Shown: piece by piece, positions 23,237 to 31,554 of the stretch
Layout of the letters: each line of letters starts with the position of its first letter
Position numbering within the stretch: position 1 is the stretch's first letter
Assembly (NCBI GenBank): GCA_039024895.1
Contig: JBCCPJ010000016.1
Coordinates: 9,903 to 73,902 of the forward strand
Origin: JAJDOD01 sp039024895
Lineage (GTDB): Bacteria; Pseudomonadota; Alphaproteobacteria; Rhodobacterales; Rhodobacteraceae
Direction of reading: 5' to 3'
DNA length: 64,000 bases
Translations under genes and position numbers: made by a program
The notes under the pieces: model-generated
What the model saw: only the letters and a program-made list of their open reading frames with translations
The model's database searches: none
Told to the model about the DNA's origin: nothing

Positions 23237-25366
23237 ATGACGGATTGGAAGGCATTGGCCGAGAAGGAATTACGCGGTCGCGCCATCGAAGACATAGAGT
23301 GGGAGACGCTTGAGGGCATTCGCGTCAAGCCGCATTACACGGCGTCTGACACCGAAGGATTGCCCCAGATGGGCGAGACAGCCGGTTTCGAACCATTCAC
23401 CCGCGGTGTAAAGGCGACGATGTATGCCGGCCGGCCCTGGACAATCCGGCAATATGCAGGCTTTTCGACCGCCGAAGAAAGCAACGCATTTTATCGCCGT
23501 AATCTGGCGGCTGGTCAGCAGGGGGTGTCCGTTGCCTTCGATCTGGCCACGCACCGTGGTTATGACAGCGACCATCCGCGCGTCCTAGGAGATGTCGGAA
23601 AGGCAGGGGTCGCGATTGACAGCGTGGAGGATATGAAGATCCTCTTCGACGGCATTCCCCTCGATCAGGTCAGCGTCTCGATGACAATGAATGGCGCCGT
23701 GATCCCCGTCTTGGCAAACTTCATTGTCGCGGGCGAAGAGCAGGGACATGACAAGGCACTCCTCTCCGGGACGATCCAGAACGACATTCTCAAGGAGTTC
23801 ATGGTCCGAAACACGTATGTGTACCCGCCTGAGCCCTCGATGCGGATCGTGGCGGATATCATCGCTTACACCTCAGACAATATGCCGAAGTTCAACTCGA
23901 TTTCGATTAGTGGCTATCACATGCAGGAAGCTGGTGCGAACCTGGTGCAGGAGCTTGCTTATACGCTAGCAGACGGTCGCGAATATGTGCGTGCCGCCAT
24001 AGCGCGCGGCATGGATGTCGATGCATTTGCTGGGCGCTTATCGTTTTTCTTTGCCATCGGCATGAACTTTTTCATGGAAGCGGCAAAGCTGCGCGCAGCG
24101 CGTCTTTTGTGGAGCCGCGTCATGGATGAGTTTGAGCCCAAGAATCCAAGATCAAAGATGCTTCGAACGCATTGCCAAACCTCCGGCGTCTCGCTGCAAG
24201 AACAAGACCCCTACAACAATGTTGTGCGGACAGCCTATGAGGCGATGAGTGCCGTTCTCGGGGGCACTCAGTCGCTGCATACCAATGCATTGGATGAGGC
24301 AATCGCCTTGCCGACTGATTTCAGTGCGCGCATCGCACGGAATACACAGTTGATATTGCAAGAAGAAACGGGGGTCACCAACGTGGTCGATCCGTTGGCT
24401 GGTTCCTACTATGTCGAGAGCCTGACCGCAGAATTAGCTGAACAGGCTTGGAACCTTATGGAAGAGGTTGAGACACTGGGCGGCATGACCAAAGCTGTTG
24501 CCTCGGGTATGCCCAAACTCCGCATTGAAGAAACCGCGGCCCGTCGCCAGGCGATGATCGACCGCGGGGAAGAGGTGATCGTCGGCGTCAACAAGTACCG
24601 CAAGGACAAGGAGGACCCGATCGACATTCTCGAAGTCGACAATGAAAAAGTGAGAGAATCGCAGATCGCGCGACTTGAGCGAATTAGAGCGGAGCGAGAT
24701 CACACCGCCTGTGAGGCTGCACTCGCGGCGCTAGAGGACGCCTCACGGTGCGATGGCAATTTGCTTGCGGCAGCCGTGGAAGCTGCGCGGGCGCGCGCTA
24801 CGGTGGGCGAGATAAGCATGGCGATGGAAAATGTGTTCGGTCGACATCGCGCTGAGGTAAAGACATTGGCTGGGGTTTATGGTGCCGCCTATGAAGGCGA
24901 CGAGGGCTTTGCGGCCATTCAGAAGGATGTTGAGGCGTTCGCTGTCGAGGAAGGCCGTCGACCGCGCATGTTGGTCGTCAAAATGGGGCAAGATGGGCAT
25001 GATCGGGGCGCGAAGGTGATCGCAACTGCCTTCGCCGATATTGGTTTTGACGTCGACGTTGGCCCGCTTTTCCAAACCCCGGAGGAGGCGGCGCAAGACG
25101 CTGTGGACAATGACGTGCATGTGGTAGGTATCTCCAGTCAAGCCGCGGGTCACAAAACGCTGGCGCCCAAGTTGATAGAAGCGTTGAAAGCGGCGGATGC
25201 TGAGGAGATCATTGTGATATGCGGCGGCGTGATCCCGCAGCAAGACTACGATTTCCTCATGGGAAAAGGTGTAAAGGCGATCTTCGGGCCAGGGACAAAT
25301 ATTCCTGAGGCAGCCGCCGATATCCTGCGCTTGATCAGAGCGGCGCGCGTATCCGTTTCAAGCTGA
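23237..25366 (+). CDS. scpA: Methylmalonyl-CoA mutase
   Basis: This coenzyme-B12 enzyme converts methylmalonyl-CoA into succinyl-CoA. The 709-residue single chain has the substrate-binding barrel (about 1-530; TIRQYAGFSTAEESNAFY, SISGYHMQEAGA, RTHCQTSGVSLQEQDP) and the C-terminal cobalamin domain. The cobalamin-binding motif DGHDRGA carries the lower axial His, followed by VGISSQAAGH and the glycine-rich CGGVIP. The start at 23237 has GGAGGG upstream. With pccA and pccB it completes propionyl-CoA to succinyl-CoA, apart from the epimerase and the repair chaperone MeaB, which are not visible in this window. In Rhodobacteraceae the same enzyme also serves the ethylmalonyl-CoA pathway. Confidence 0.97.
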   Translation: MTDWKALAEKELRGRAIEDIEWETLEGIRVKPHYTASDTEGLPQMGETAGFEPFTRGVKATMYAGRPWTIRQYAGFSTAEESNAFYRRNLAAGQQGVSVAFDLATHRGYDSDHPRVLGDVGKAGVAIDSVEDMKILFDGIPLDQVSVSMTMNGAVIPVLANFIVAGEEQGHDKALLSGTIQNDILKEFMVRNTYVYPPEPSMRIVADIIAYTSDNMPKFNSISISGYHMQEAGANLVQELAYTLADGREYVRAAIARGMDVDAFAGRLSFFFAIGMNFFMEAAKLRAARLLWSRVMDEFEPKNPRSKMLRTHCQTSGVSLQEQDPYNNVVRTAYEAMSAVLGGTQSLHTNALDEAIALPTDFSARIARNTQLILQEETGVTNVVDPLAGSYYVESLTAELAEQAWNLMEEVETLGGMTKAVASGMPKLRIEETAARRQAMIDRGEEVIVGVNKYRKDKEDPIDILEVDNEKVRESQIARLERIRAERDHTACEAALAALEDASRCDGNLLAAAVEAARARATVGEISMAMENVFGRHRAEVKTLAGVYGAAYEGDEGFAAIQKDVEAFAVEEGRRPRMLVVKMGQDGHDRGAKVIATAFADIGFDVDVGPLFQTPEEAAQDAVDNDVHVVGISSQAAGHKTLAPKLIEALKAADAEEIIVICGGVIPQQDYDFLMGKGVKAIFGPGTNIPEAAADILRLIRAARVSVSS

Positions 25367-25405
25367 CATACAGCTGCATTGGGCGGTTTGGTTTATTGAG
25401 GGCGG

Positions 25406-25993
25406 CTAGACCAGGAATGCGAGTGTGCCGACCAGACATATAGCCATGGTCCAATTGAAGGCGCGAAGTTGTTTCGGGTTCGTGAGCCAGCGGCGCATCT
25501 GGACACCTAGCAGTGTCCAACAACAGATAGAGGGCAGGTTTGTCGCCGCAAATACGAAGGCGACGAGGACAACTGCCAAAAGTGTTGTTTCTGGCGCATA
25601 GACTGTAATTGCAGTGATCGCCATGAACCACGCTTTCGGGTTGACCCACTGAAAAGCCGCTGCCTGCAGGAAAGTCAGCGGTTTTCCACGGTCAACGCCT
25701 TCAGTCGGCGGTGCCGCATTGGCTATTTTCCAGGACAGATACAGCAGGTAAGCGACGCTGAGGACTGTCATGACGCTGTGCAAGAACGGGAATGTATCGA
25801 AAAGCTGTACGAGGCCAAGCCCCACCATGATGATCATGAAGCTGTGCCCGATACTGATCCCGAGCATATGAGCCGCGCTAGCTTTGAAGCCGAAATTCGC
25901 GCCCGATGCCATGAGCATCAGGTTATTCGGCCCGGGTGTAATTGAGGACACGAAAGCGAAACCGACAAGAGCGAAAAGAATTTCGTAGGTCAT
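25406..25993 (-). CDS. LysE/RhtB-family amino-acid exporter
   Basis: This 195-residue inner-membrane transporter has six predicted helices. The family signature is PGPNNLMLMASGANFG near the N-terminus, followed by the GISIGHSFMI region, and FQWVNPKAWFMAITAI in the second half. LysE/RhtB proteins export basic or neutral amino acids and related metabolites by proton exchange. A divergent Lrp/AsnC regulator starts 73 bases away, the usual arrangement for control by the exported amino acid. The substrate is not identifiable. Confidence 0.93.
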   Translation of the reverse strand: MTYEILFALVGFAFVSSITPGPNNLMLMASGANFGFKASAAHMLGISIGHSFMIIMVGLGLVQLFDTFPFLHSVMTVLSVAYLLYLSWKIANAAPPTEGVDRGKPLTFLQAAAFQWVNPKAWFMAITAITVYAPETTLLAVVLVAFVFAATNLPSICCWTLLGVQMRRWLTNPKQLRAFNWTMAICLVGTLAFLV

Positions 25994-26052
25994 GGCGCTA
26001 CAGTAATGCAGTCGGTTCCGCGTAGGATTGCAAAGGTGCCGTCACTTAGATT

Positions 26053-26077
26053 AATTTCGCAATAAATGACGAAAATT
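26053..26077. promoter_or_regulatory. Candidate Lrp operator over the regulator start
   Basis: AATTTCG (26053-26059) and CGAAAATT (26070-26077) form an imperfect AT-rich inverted repeat around the start codon of the Lrp-type gene. AT-rich dyads between divergent lrp and lysE genes are typical autoregulatory sites. This is inference from position and symmetry. Confidence 0.3.
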
Positions 26078-26518
26078 GATACTATAGATCATCGAATATT
26101 GCGCGTTTTGTCTGAAGAGGCTCGTATATCCAATATCGATCTTGCTGATCGCGTCGGGCTATCGCCTTCTGCGTGCCTGCGTCGGGTTCAAACGCTAGAG
26201 CGGATCGGCATCATTCGCGGATATCGTGCCGTTTTGGACGGAACACTGCTCGGGCGCGGCTTTGTTGCGTACATAACGGTGGGGTTGAACGATCATACAA
26301 CCGAAGCGCAGAAAGCTTTCGAGCGCGAAATATCACGTGCGCCGGAAGTTATTGAATGCCACAATATCACTGGGGCCGTGGAATACCTGCTGCGCGTCGA
26401 AGTATCGGACCTGGCTACTTACAAGACGTTTCACGCGGAAACTCTTGGCAGACTGTCCCAGGTTAGTGCTTTGACAACGTTCGTTGTGATGGCGTCTCCC
26501 AAAGACCTGCGTGGCTAG
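26066..26518 (+). CDS. Lrp/AsnC-family transcriptional regulator
   Basis: This 150-residue regulator has an N-terminal winged helix-turn-helix (ISNIDLADRVGLSPSACLRR, about 21-40) and a C-terminal RAM ligand-binding domain (GFVAYITVGL, VIECHNITGAVEYLLRVEV). It should bind an amino acid and control the divergent LysE exporter, and probably itself. There is no clear ribosome site before the ATG at 26066, and an imperfect inverted repeat spans the start codon, which could let the protein block its own translation start region. Confidence 0.92.
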   Translation: MTKIDTIDHRILRVLSEEARISNIDLADRVGLSPSACLRRVQTLERIGIIRGYRAVLDGTLLGRGFVAYITVGLNDHTTEAQKAFEREISRAPEVIECHNITGAVEYLLRVEVSDLATYKTFHAETLGRLSQVSALTTFVVMASPKDLRG

Positions 26519-26594
26519 GTTCAACATTCGTACCTTTCCATTCCCATCTTGCTCCGGCAAGTTGTGACGGCAGCGCGTCCGGGAGGAAGATGGG

Positions 26595-27224
26595 ATGTTG
26601 TTTTCGCTGAACCTTGACCATCTGGTTGTTGCAGCCCGCAGTCTTGAAGAGGGCGCGGCCTATGTCGAAGCGGTGCTTGGCGTGCGGCTGTCGCCCGGCG
26701 GGCAGCATAGCCATATGGGTACGCACAATCTTCTGCTGTCGCTTGGCCCAAAGGAATATCTGGAAGTCATAGCAATCGACCCCAACGCGCCTCCCGTCGC
26801 GCGTCCACGGTGGTTCGATCTGGATCGCTTCAGTGTTGCGCCTCGCATGACCCATTGGGTGTGCCAGACGGATGATTTGGACGAGGCGATTGACGCCGCT
26901 CCGCGTGGTACGGGCCAGATATTGGAACTCTCCCGGGGAGATTTGAACTGGGCGATGGGCGTTCCCGATGATGGTCGCTTGCCGTTTGATGCCGCTATGC
27001 CTGCGCTGATTGAGTGGGGCGATGGCTCTCCGCACCCCGCAGAACGATTGCCCGACCATGACCTGCGTCTATCACGGCTGGACGTGTTTCACCCCGATTG
27101 CGACGCCCTTTGTGCCGCATTTCCTATGTTGCGCAGCCTTGATCAAGTCACAGTACAACCGGGACCGGAGAAAAGGCTGATTGCCTCTATCTCGACGCCT
27201 GAGGGGATGCGGATTTTGGCTTGA
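26595..27224 (+). CDS. VOC-superfamily protein (glyoxalase-like domain)
   Basis: This 209-residue cytoplasmic protein opens with LNLDHLVVAARSLEEGAAY, followed by LGVRLSPGGQHSHMGTHN and LSLGPKEYLEVIAI, which together mark the glyoxalase-like (PF13468 type) branch of the VOC superfamily. The His in LDHLVV and Glu in YLEVIAI would be metal ligands. The substrate is unknown. It is longer than methylmalonyl-CoA epimerase (about 134 residues) and differs in motif, so it is not a good epimerase candidate despite nearby pcc and mutase genes. The start has GGAGGAAGATGGG upstream. Confidence 0.85.
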   Translation: MLFSLNLDHLVVAARSLEEGAAYVEAVLGVRLSPGGQHSHMGTHNLLLSLGPKEYLEVIAIDPNAPPVARPRWFDLDRFSVAPRMTHWVCQTDDLDEAIDAAPRGTGQILELSRGDLNWAMGVPDDGRLPFDAAMPALIEWGDGSPHPAERLPDHDLRLSRLDVFHPDCDALCAAFPMLRSLDQVTVQPGPEKRLIASISTPEGMRILA

Positions 27225-27381
27225 TCGTGCGATCAGCCGGTTTTCGACCGTTTCAGTCTGCTCGATGCTTTCCCGCCAGTGAAATTGTTGTCCTATACGC
27301 GTGCATATCTGTCCTTAATGCCGGAAGGAACATGCGTATCGGCACCTTCAATCTTCCGGAAACACCGCATAGATTGGCGCC

Positions 27382-28062
27382 ATGTCAATTTGGGAACGCA
27401 TAGCGGAAGCCATCGCAGCTTTGCGCGCGGGCGAGAGCCTGAGCGCGGTGTTCGAGAAGTTTCGCACACCACCGGAGCGCAGTGTCGCGTTCACAATCGC
27501 CGTCGTCGCGCTTGGTGCCAAGATGGCTAAAGCGGACGGATTGGTCACGCGCAACGAAGTCGCGGCATTCCGTGAAGTTTTCTATATTCCGGCTGAAGAA
27601 GAAGAGAACACTGCACGTCTGTTTAACCTCGCGCGCCAAGACGTGGCCGGTTTCGAGGACTACGCGCGCCAGGTAGCACGGATGTTCGAAACGACGGACG
27701 GCACACTTTGCGATCTGCTTGAGGGTCTTTTTTACATTGCAATTGCGGATGGCGCTTATCATCCGCGTGAAGACGATTTTCTGGCGCGCGTCGCTCAAAT
27801 CTTTGGGCTGCCCGATCGCGAGTTTAAGGCGCTTCGTGCGCGGTTCGTGCCGGATGCGGAGCCTGACCCCTATGATGTGCTGGGCGTTGAGCCAGACATG
27901 GCGTTAGATGATATTCGCAAAGCGTGGCGTCAACTTGTCCGGGAAAGCCACCCTGATCAGATGATGGCCCGCGGTCTTCCGGAGGAAGCGATCAAAATGG
28001 CTGAAAAGCGCCTCGTCGCAATCAATAAAGCCTGGGAGACCATAAGCGCGGGCCAAGCTTAA
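27382..28062 (+). CDS. TerB plus J-domain protein (DjlA-like)
   Basis: This 226-residue protein joins a TerB-like helical domain (about 30-155; AKMAKADGLVTRNEVAAF, YIAIADGAYHPREDDFL) to a C-terminal J domain (about 162-222; DPYDVLGVEPDM) that keeps the essential HPD in ESHPDQM. J domains stimulate Hsp70 ATPase, so it should recruit DnaK. It lacks the N-terminal membrane helix of E. coli DjlA and is probably cytoplasmic. The acidic repeats in the TerB part are typical of possible metal-binding sites. Its TAA overlaps the ATG of the next gene (TAATG), so the two are coupled. Confidence 0.88.
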   Translation: MSIWERIAEAIAALRAGESLSAVFEKFRTPPERSVAFTIAVVALGAKMAKADGLVTRNEVAAFREVFYIPAEEEENTARLFNLARQDVAGFEDYARQVARMFETTDGTLCDLLEGLFYIAIADGAYHPREDDFLARVAQIFGLPDREFKALRARFVPDAEPDPYDVLGVEPDMALDDIRKAWRQLVRESHPDQMMARGLPEEAIKMAEKRLVAINKAWETISAGQA

Positions 28063-29057
28063 TGCGCATTGCGACGTATAATGTCGAATGGTTTTCCAAC
28101 CTCTTTGACGATGAAGGCGCGCTTCTGGAGGACGAGAAATGGTCCGGGCGTTATAACGTCACGAGGCGCGCACAACTGGCTGCTCTGCGACGTGTTTTCA
28201 CTGCACTAGATGCCGACGGAATAATGATCATTGAGGCCCCTGATAGTCATCGTCGTCGTGATGGTCTTGTGGCCCTTGAGAACTTCGCCAAAACGGCTGG
28301 TTTGCGTGCGACTTCGGCTGTAATGGGCTTTGTAAATGAAACCCAGCAAGAAATAGCTTTTCTTTACAACCCAGATGTCATGACGGTGGCCCATGATCCA
28401 CACGGTCACCCGCGATTTGATGAAAGCTACCGTATTGATCTTGACGTAGATGCCGCCCCCGACAAGGTTCGCTGGTCAAAGCCACCATTAGAACTCGCCG
28501 TGAAGACTAAGAGAGGCAGTGTCCTGCGGCTCATTGGTGTTCACGCAAAGTCAAAGGCACCCCATGGCGCCCGCCGGCCGGATCAGGTCATGCGCATCGC
28601 GATTGAAAATCGCCGCAAACAGCTTGCCCAGTGTATCTGGCTTAGGGAACGCGTTGAAGACCATCTGGAGGCGGGAGATGCGCTCGTGGTTATGGGTGAT
28701 TTCAACGATGGCCCTGGGCTTGACGAATACGAACGTCTTTTCGGGCGGTCGGGTGTCGAAATTGTGCTTGGTGAAAGCGACGAGCCCCAGCTCTATGACC
28801 CTCACGCAGAAACGGTGATCCGCCGCCCGCTTGGGTGGATGCCAACGAGTGCGCGCTTTTGGATGGCGGATAAAAATCGCTGGATGCAGACGCTTTTGGA
28901 TTACGTCATGGTGTCGCCAAATCTGCGCGATCGGGCAAGCGACTGGCGAATATGGCATCCTTTCGAAGACCCCGCTTGCGAACGCAACCCCGAATTGCGC
29001 GAAGCTTTGTTGACGGCCTCCGACCATTTTCCGGTTTCCGTGGAGCTTGATCTTTGA
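28062..29057 (+). CDS. Endonuclease/exonuclease/phosphatase-family protein
   Basis: This 331-residue protein of the EEP superfamily, Mg-dependent phosphoesterases including nucleases and lipid phosphatases, starts RIATYNVEWFSNLF (conserved Asn), with IMIIEAPDSHRR (metal Glu replaced in context as EAPD), LIGVHAKSK (His region), VVMGDFNDGPG (Asp/Asn pair) and ASDHFPVSVEL (catalytic Asp-His) in the expected order. There is no signal peptide, so it is cytoplasmic. It is coupled by a one-base overlap to the TerB/J gene. The substrate is unknown; a DNase, RNase or phosphodiesterase role are all open. Confidence 0.88.
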   Translation: MRIATYNVEWFSNLFDDEGALLEDEKWSGRYNVTRRAQLAALRRVFTALDADGIMIIEAPDSHRRRDGLVALENFAKTAGLRATSAVMGFVNETQQEIAFLYNPDVMTVAHDPHGHPRFDESYRIDLDVDAAPDKVRWSKPPLELAVKTKRGSVLRLIGVHAKSKAPHGARRPDQVMRIAIENRRKQLAQCIWLRERVEDHLEAGDALVVMGDFNDGPGLDEYERLFGRSGVEIVLGESDEPQLYDPHAETVIRRPLGWMPTSARFWMADKNRWMQTLLDYVMVSPNLRDRASDWRIWHPFEDPACERNPELREALLTASDHFPVSVELDL

Positions 29058-29127
29058 ACCGTTCATACGTTGTTAACCACGGTGGGCGCAGGTAACCTGG
29101 GCGAAACTGGATTCGGGGAGCAGCGAT

Positions 29128-29607
29128 ATGGCAGGATCGGTCAACAAGGTCATTTTGGTGGGCAATCTGGGCCGCGACCCTGAAGTACGGACGTTCCAGA
29201 ACGGCGGCAAAGTGTGCAACTTGCGCGTTGCGACTTCCGAGAACTGGAAAGATCGCAATACAGGTGAACGCCGTGAGCGCACCGAGTGGCACTCGGTGGC
29301 GATTTTCTCTGAACCTTTGGCGCGCATTGCGGAACAGTATCTTCGCAAGGGCTCCAAGGTGTATCTTGAAGGCCAGCTTGAGACGCGTAAATGGCAGGAT
29401 CAATCCGGTCAAGACCGCTATTCAACGGAGGTTGTGCTGCGGCCCTATAAAGGCGAGCTGACTTTGCTTGATGGGCGCGGGGATAATGCCGGCGGCGGTG
29501 GTGGCGGCAGCTTGGGTTATGATGATCGCGGGGACAGCTATGGTGGTGGCAGTTCCGGTGGTTCGGCGCCAGTGAACCAAGACCTTGATGACGAAATTCC
29601 ATTCTAA
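29128..29607 (+). CDS. ssb: Single-stranded DNA-binding protein
   Basis: SSB coats single-stranded DNA in replication, repair and recombination. The 159 residues include the OB-fold (about 1-110; NKVILVGNLGRDPEVR, WHSVAIFSEPLARI, KVYLEGQLETRKWQD), a Gly-rich linker and the acidic tip DDEIPF, which binds partner proteins. The start has GGGGAGCAGCGAT upstream. It is convergent with aroB, with two bases between the stop codons. Confidence 0.98.
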   Translation: MAGSVNKVILVGNLGRDPEVRTFQNGGKVCNLRVATSENWKDRNTGERRERTEWHSVAIFSEPLARIAEQYLRKGSKVYLEGQLETRKWQDQSGQDRYSTEVVLRPYKGELTLLDGRGDNAGGGGGGSLGYDDRGDSYGGGSSGGSAPVNQDLDDEIPF

Positions 29608-29609
29608 AG

Positions 29610-30728
29610 TCAGGGCTGGCCTTTCAAAGCCAAGGCGTCATTCAAAACAGTGCGCACCACGTCGCTCGGCACATCGCTCGTGACGAACGCCGCACCAATA
29701 CCTCGTGCCATAACAAATCGAAGTTTGCCGTCGATGACCTTCTTGTCCTGCGCCATGAGCGCGATCAGTTTGTCAGCGTCCGGCAATGCACCGGGGATGT
29801 CGGACAGGTCCGTTTTCATCCCCATTTTATTCAAATGCTCCCTTACGCGGCTTGGGTCTTCCTGACTGCACAGCCCCAAGCGAGAAGACGTCTCGAACGC
29901 AAGTGCGCAGCCAATGGCGACACCTTCGCCGTGAAGCAGCCGGTCCGAGTAGCCCGTCGCGGCTTCAAGCGCATGGCAAAATGTGTGACCCAGGTTGAGC
30001 AACGCGCGGTCGCCCTGTTCGGTCTCATCGCGTGAAACAATCTCGGCCTTCATCTCGACCGAACGCTTGACCGCTTGGGCCCTTAAATCGCGATCGCCGC
30101 TAGCAAGGGCAGGGCCATTGTCTTCCAACCATTCAAAGAAAGCTGCGTCACCCAATAGGCCATATTTTACGACCTCCCCATAGCCCGCAAGGAAGTCACG
30201 GGGTGCCAGGGTGTCGAGGATACCAATATCCGCCAAGACGCGGGTCGGTTGGTGAAACGCACCGATTAGGTTCTTGCCCGCGGGTGAATTGATCGCTGTC
30301 TTGCCGCCTACTGAACTGTCGACCTGGGCAAGTAGAGATGTTGGGATTTGGACATACCGGATACCGCGCCTCAAGATTGCGGCTGCAAACCCGCCAAGGT
30401 CCCCGATCACACCACCGCCCAAGGCAATCATGACGTCGTTTCGTTCGATCCTTGCCGCCAACATCCATTCTACGGTTTGTTCCAGCGCCGACCAGTTCTT
30501 GGTTGCTTCGCCAGGTGTAAGAATGAGGATCGTCGCGTCGATACCTTTCAAACCTGCTCTCAGACCCTCTAAATGCGCAGCGGCGACGTTTTCGTCCGTT
30601 AGCACCGCAACGCGCGGTCGAGGCAGGATGTCCATGATTTCAGCGGCGGCATTGGCGACAAGACCCTCGCCAATCACCACGTCGTAGCTTCGGCCATCCA
30701 AAGGCACATGTACGTTTTCACGGATCAT
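29610..30728 (-). CDS. aroB: 3-dehydroquinate synthase
   Basis: AroB forms 3-dehydroquinate from DAHP, step two of the shikimate pathway. The 372 residues are normal length. The NAD site is ALGGGVIGDLGGFAAA; metal-site regions include GYGEVVKYGLL, LNLGHTFCHALE and LLHGEGVAIGC, with the ligand Glu and two His residues. It overlaps the aroK stop as ATGA (30725-30728), so aroK-aroB is a coupled two-gene operon, an arrangement seen in many proteobacteria. Confidence 0.98.
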   Translation of the reverse strand: MIRENVHVPLDGRSYDVVIGEGLVANAAAEIMDILPRPRVAVLTDENVAAAHLEGLRAGLKGIDATILILTPGEATKNWSALEQTVEWMLAARIERNDVMIALGGGVIGDLGGFAAAILRRGIRYVQIPTSLLAQVDSSVGGKTAINSPAGKNLIGAFHQPTRVLADIGILDTLAPRDFLAGYGEVVKYGLLGDAAFFEWLEDNGPALASGDRDLRAQAVKRSVEMKAEIVSRDETEQGDRALLNLGHTFCHALEAATGYSDRLLHGEGVAIGCALAFETSSRLGLCSQEDPSRVREHLNKMGMKTDLSDIPGALPDADKLIALMAQDKKVIDGKLRFVMARGIGAAFVTSDVPSDVVRTVLNDALALKGQP

Positions 30729-31273
30729 TGGACTTTCTCCAAAACATCGGGATGTTTCAGCAATTCCGCAACGACCCGGTCCGTCATGTCGTCGACTGAC
30801 AGGCCGAAGGCGGCAGCAACAGTGATATCCGCAAGGGCATAGATTGGATCGCGTTCAGCTTGGATAGCCGCAAGGGTCGCGCGAGGATCATCTGTTTGTA
30901 GCAGCGGGCGTGTATTCTTGTGTTTGACGCGCTGCCAGAGTAGCTCAAGCTCAGCTTGTAGCCATAGGGCAGTGCCGCGCTCTTTCATTATGCTGCGGTT
31001 GACCTCTCGCAGATAGGCGCCTCCTCCGGTCGAAAGGATGCAAGGCGTGCCATCCAGTAAACGGGAAATTACCTCGCTTTCCCGGTCTCTGAAAAAGTCC
31101 TCCCCATCCCGTTCGAATATTTCGGCAATCGTCATTTTCGCCGCCTGAGAAATCTCGGTGTCGCTGTCTAGAAAGGGGACATGAAGCCGTTTTGCGAGAG
31201 CTGTGCCGATCGCCGTTTTGCCAGCGCCCATCATACCCACCATTGCGATGGTTTTCTTCAACTCGAATGGCAA
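30725..31273 (-). CDS. aroK: Shikimate kinase
   Basis: AroK phosphorylates shikimate with ATP. The 182-residue protein has the P-loop GMMGAGKTAIG, the shikimate-binding DSDTEI, and ILSTGGGAYL and RPLLQ with the adenine-loop Arg. The start is assigned to a TTG at 31271-31273, because the next in-frame ATG lies inside the beta strand leading to the P-loop and no upstream ATG exists before a poor region. The ribosome site is weak. It is coupled to aroB and divergent from the 44-residue membrane peptide. Confidence 0.95.
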   Translation of the reverse strand: MPFELKKTIAMVGMMGAGKTAIGTALAKRLHVPFLDSDTEISQAAKMTIAEIFERDGEDFFRDRESEVISRLLDGTPCILSTGGGAYLREVNRSIMKERGTALWLQAELELLWQRVKHKNTRPLLQTDDPRATLAAIQAERDPIYALADITVAAAFGLSVDDMTDRVVAELLKHPDVLEKVQ

Positions 31274-31419
31274 TTCAGTCGCGTCCGTGAGTTCTTTTCT
31301 TGAGTAACCCTCTGAATGGCGTGATCTTCTTGAAAAGACCAGTTATAAATCCTCGCAAGGCTGCCGAAGAGCGGCATCGGACCCGTCTTCTCGGGCCATT
31401 GGGGCAAAGAGGTTTCGCG

Positions 31420-31554
31420 ATGTTGAGACTGCTGAGATTTCTATTTTTACTGGCTGTGCTGGTCGGTGCGGCTGTGGTTGGGTACGCGTATTTGGGCGAT
31501 TTGACACCGGAGCAGACCGATGTCAGCGAGCCGGTGACCTTGGATGGCGATTAG
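31420..31554 (+). CDS. Single-span membrane peptide, 44 residues
   Basis: This very small protein is MLRLLRFLFLLAVLVGAAVV followed by GYAYLGDLTPEQ and an acidic end (VTLDGD). It has one membrane helix with positive charges before it, so the tail should face the periplasm. The ATG at 31420 follows AAGAGGTTTCGCG. It overlaps the next gene by 11 bases in another frame, which suggests co-expression with the secreted 511-residue protein. The function is unknown. Confidence 0.65.
   Translation: MLRLLRFLFLLAVLVGAAVVGYAYLGDLTPEQTDVSEPVTLDGD

Noticed and set aside
26595..27224. Methylmalonyl-CoA epimerase
   Set aside because: VOC fold but too long and of the glyoxalase-like branch; motif order does not match the epimerase.
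29610..31273. Long frames on the opposite strand of aroB/aroK and in other high-GC genes
   Set aside because: They are antisense frames of well-supported genes, without signals of their own.
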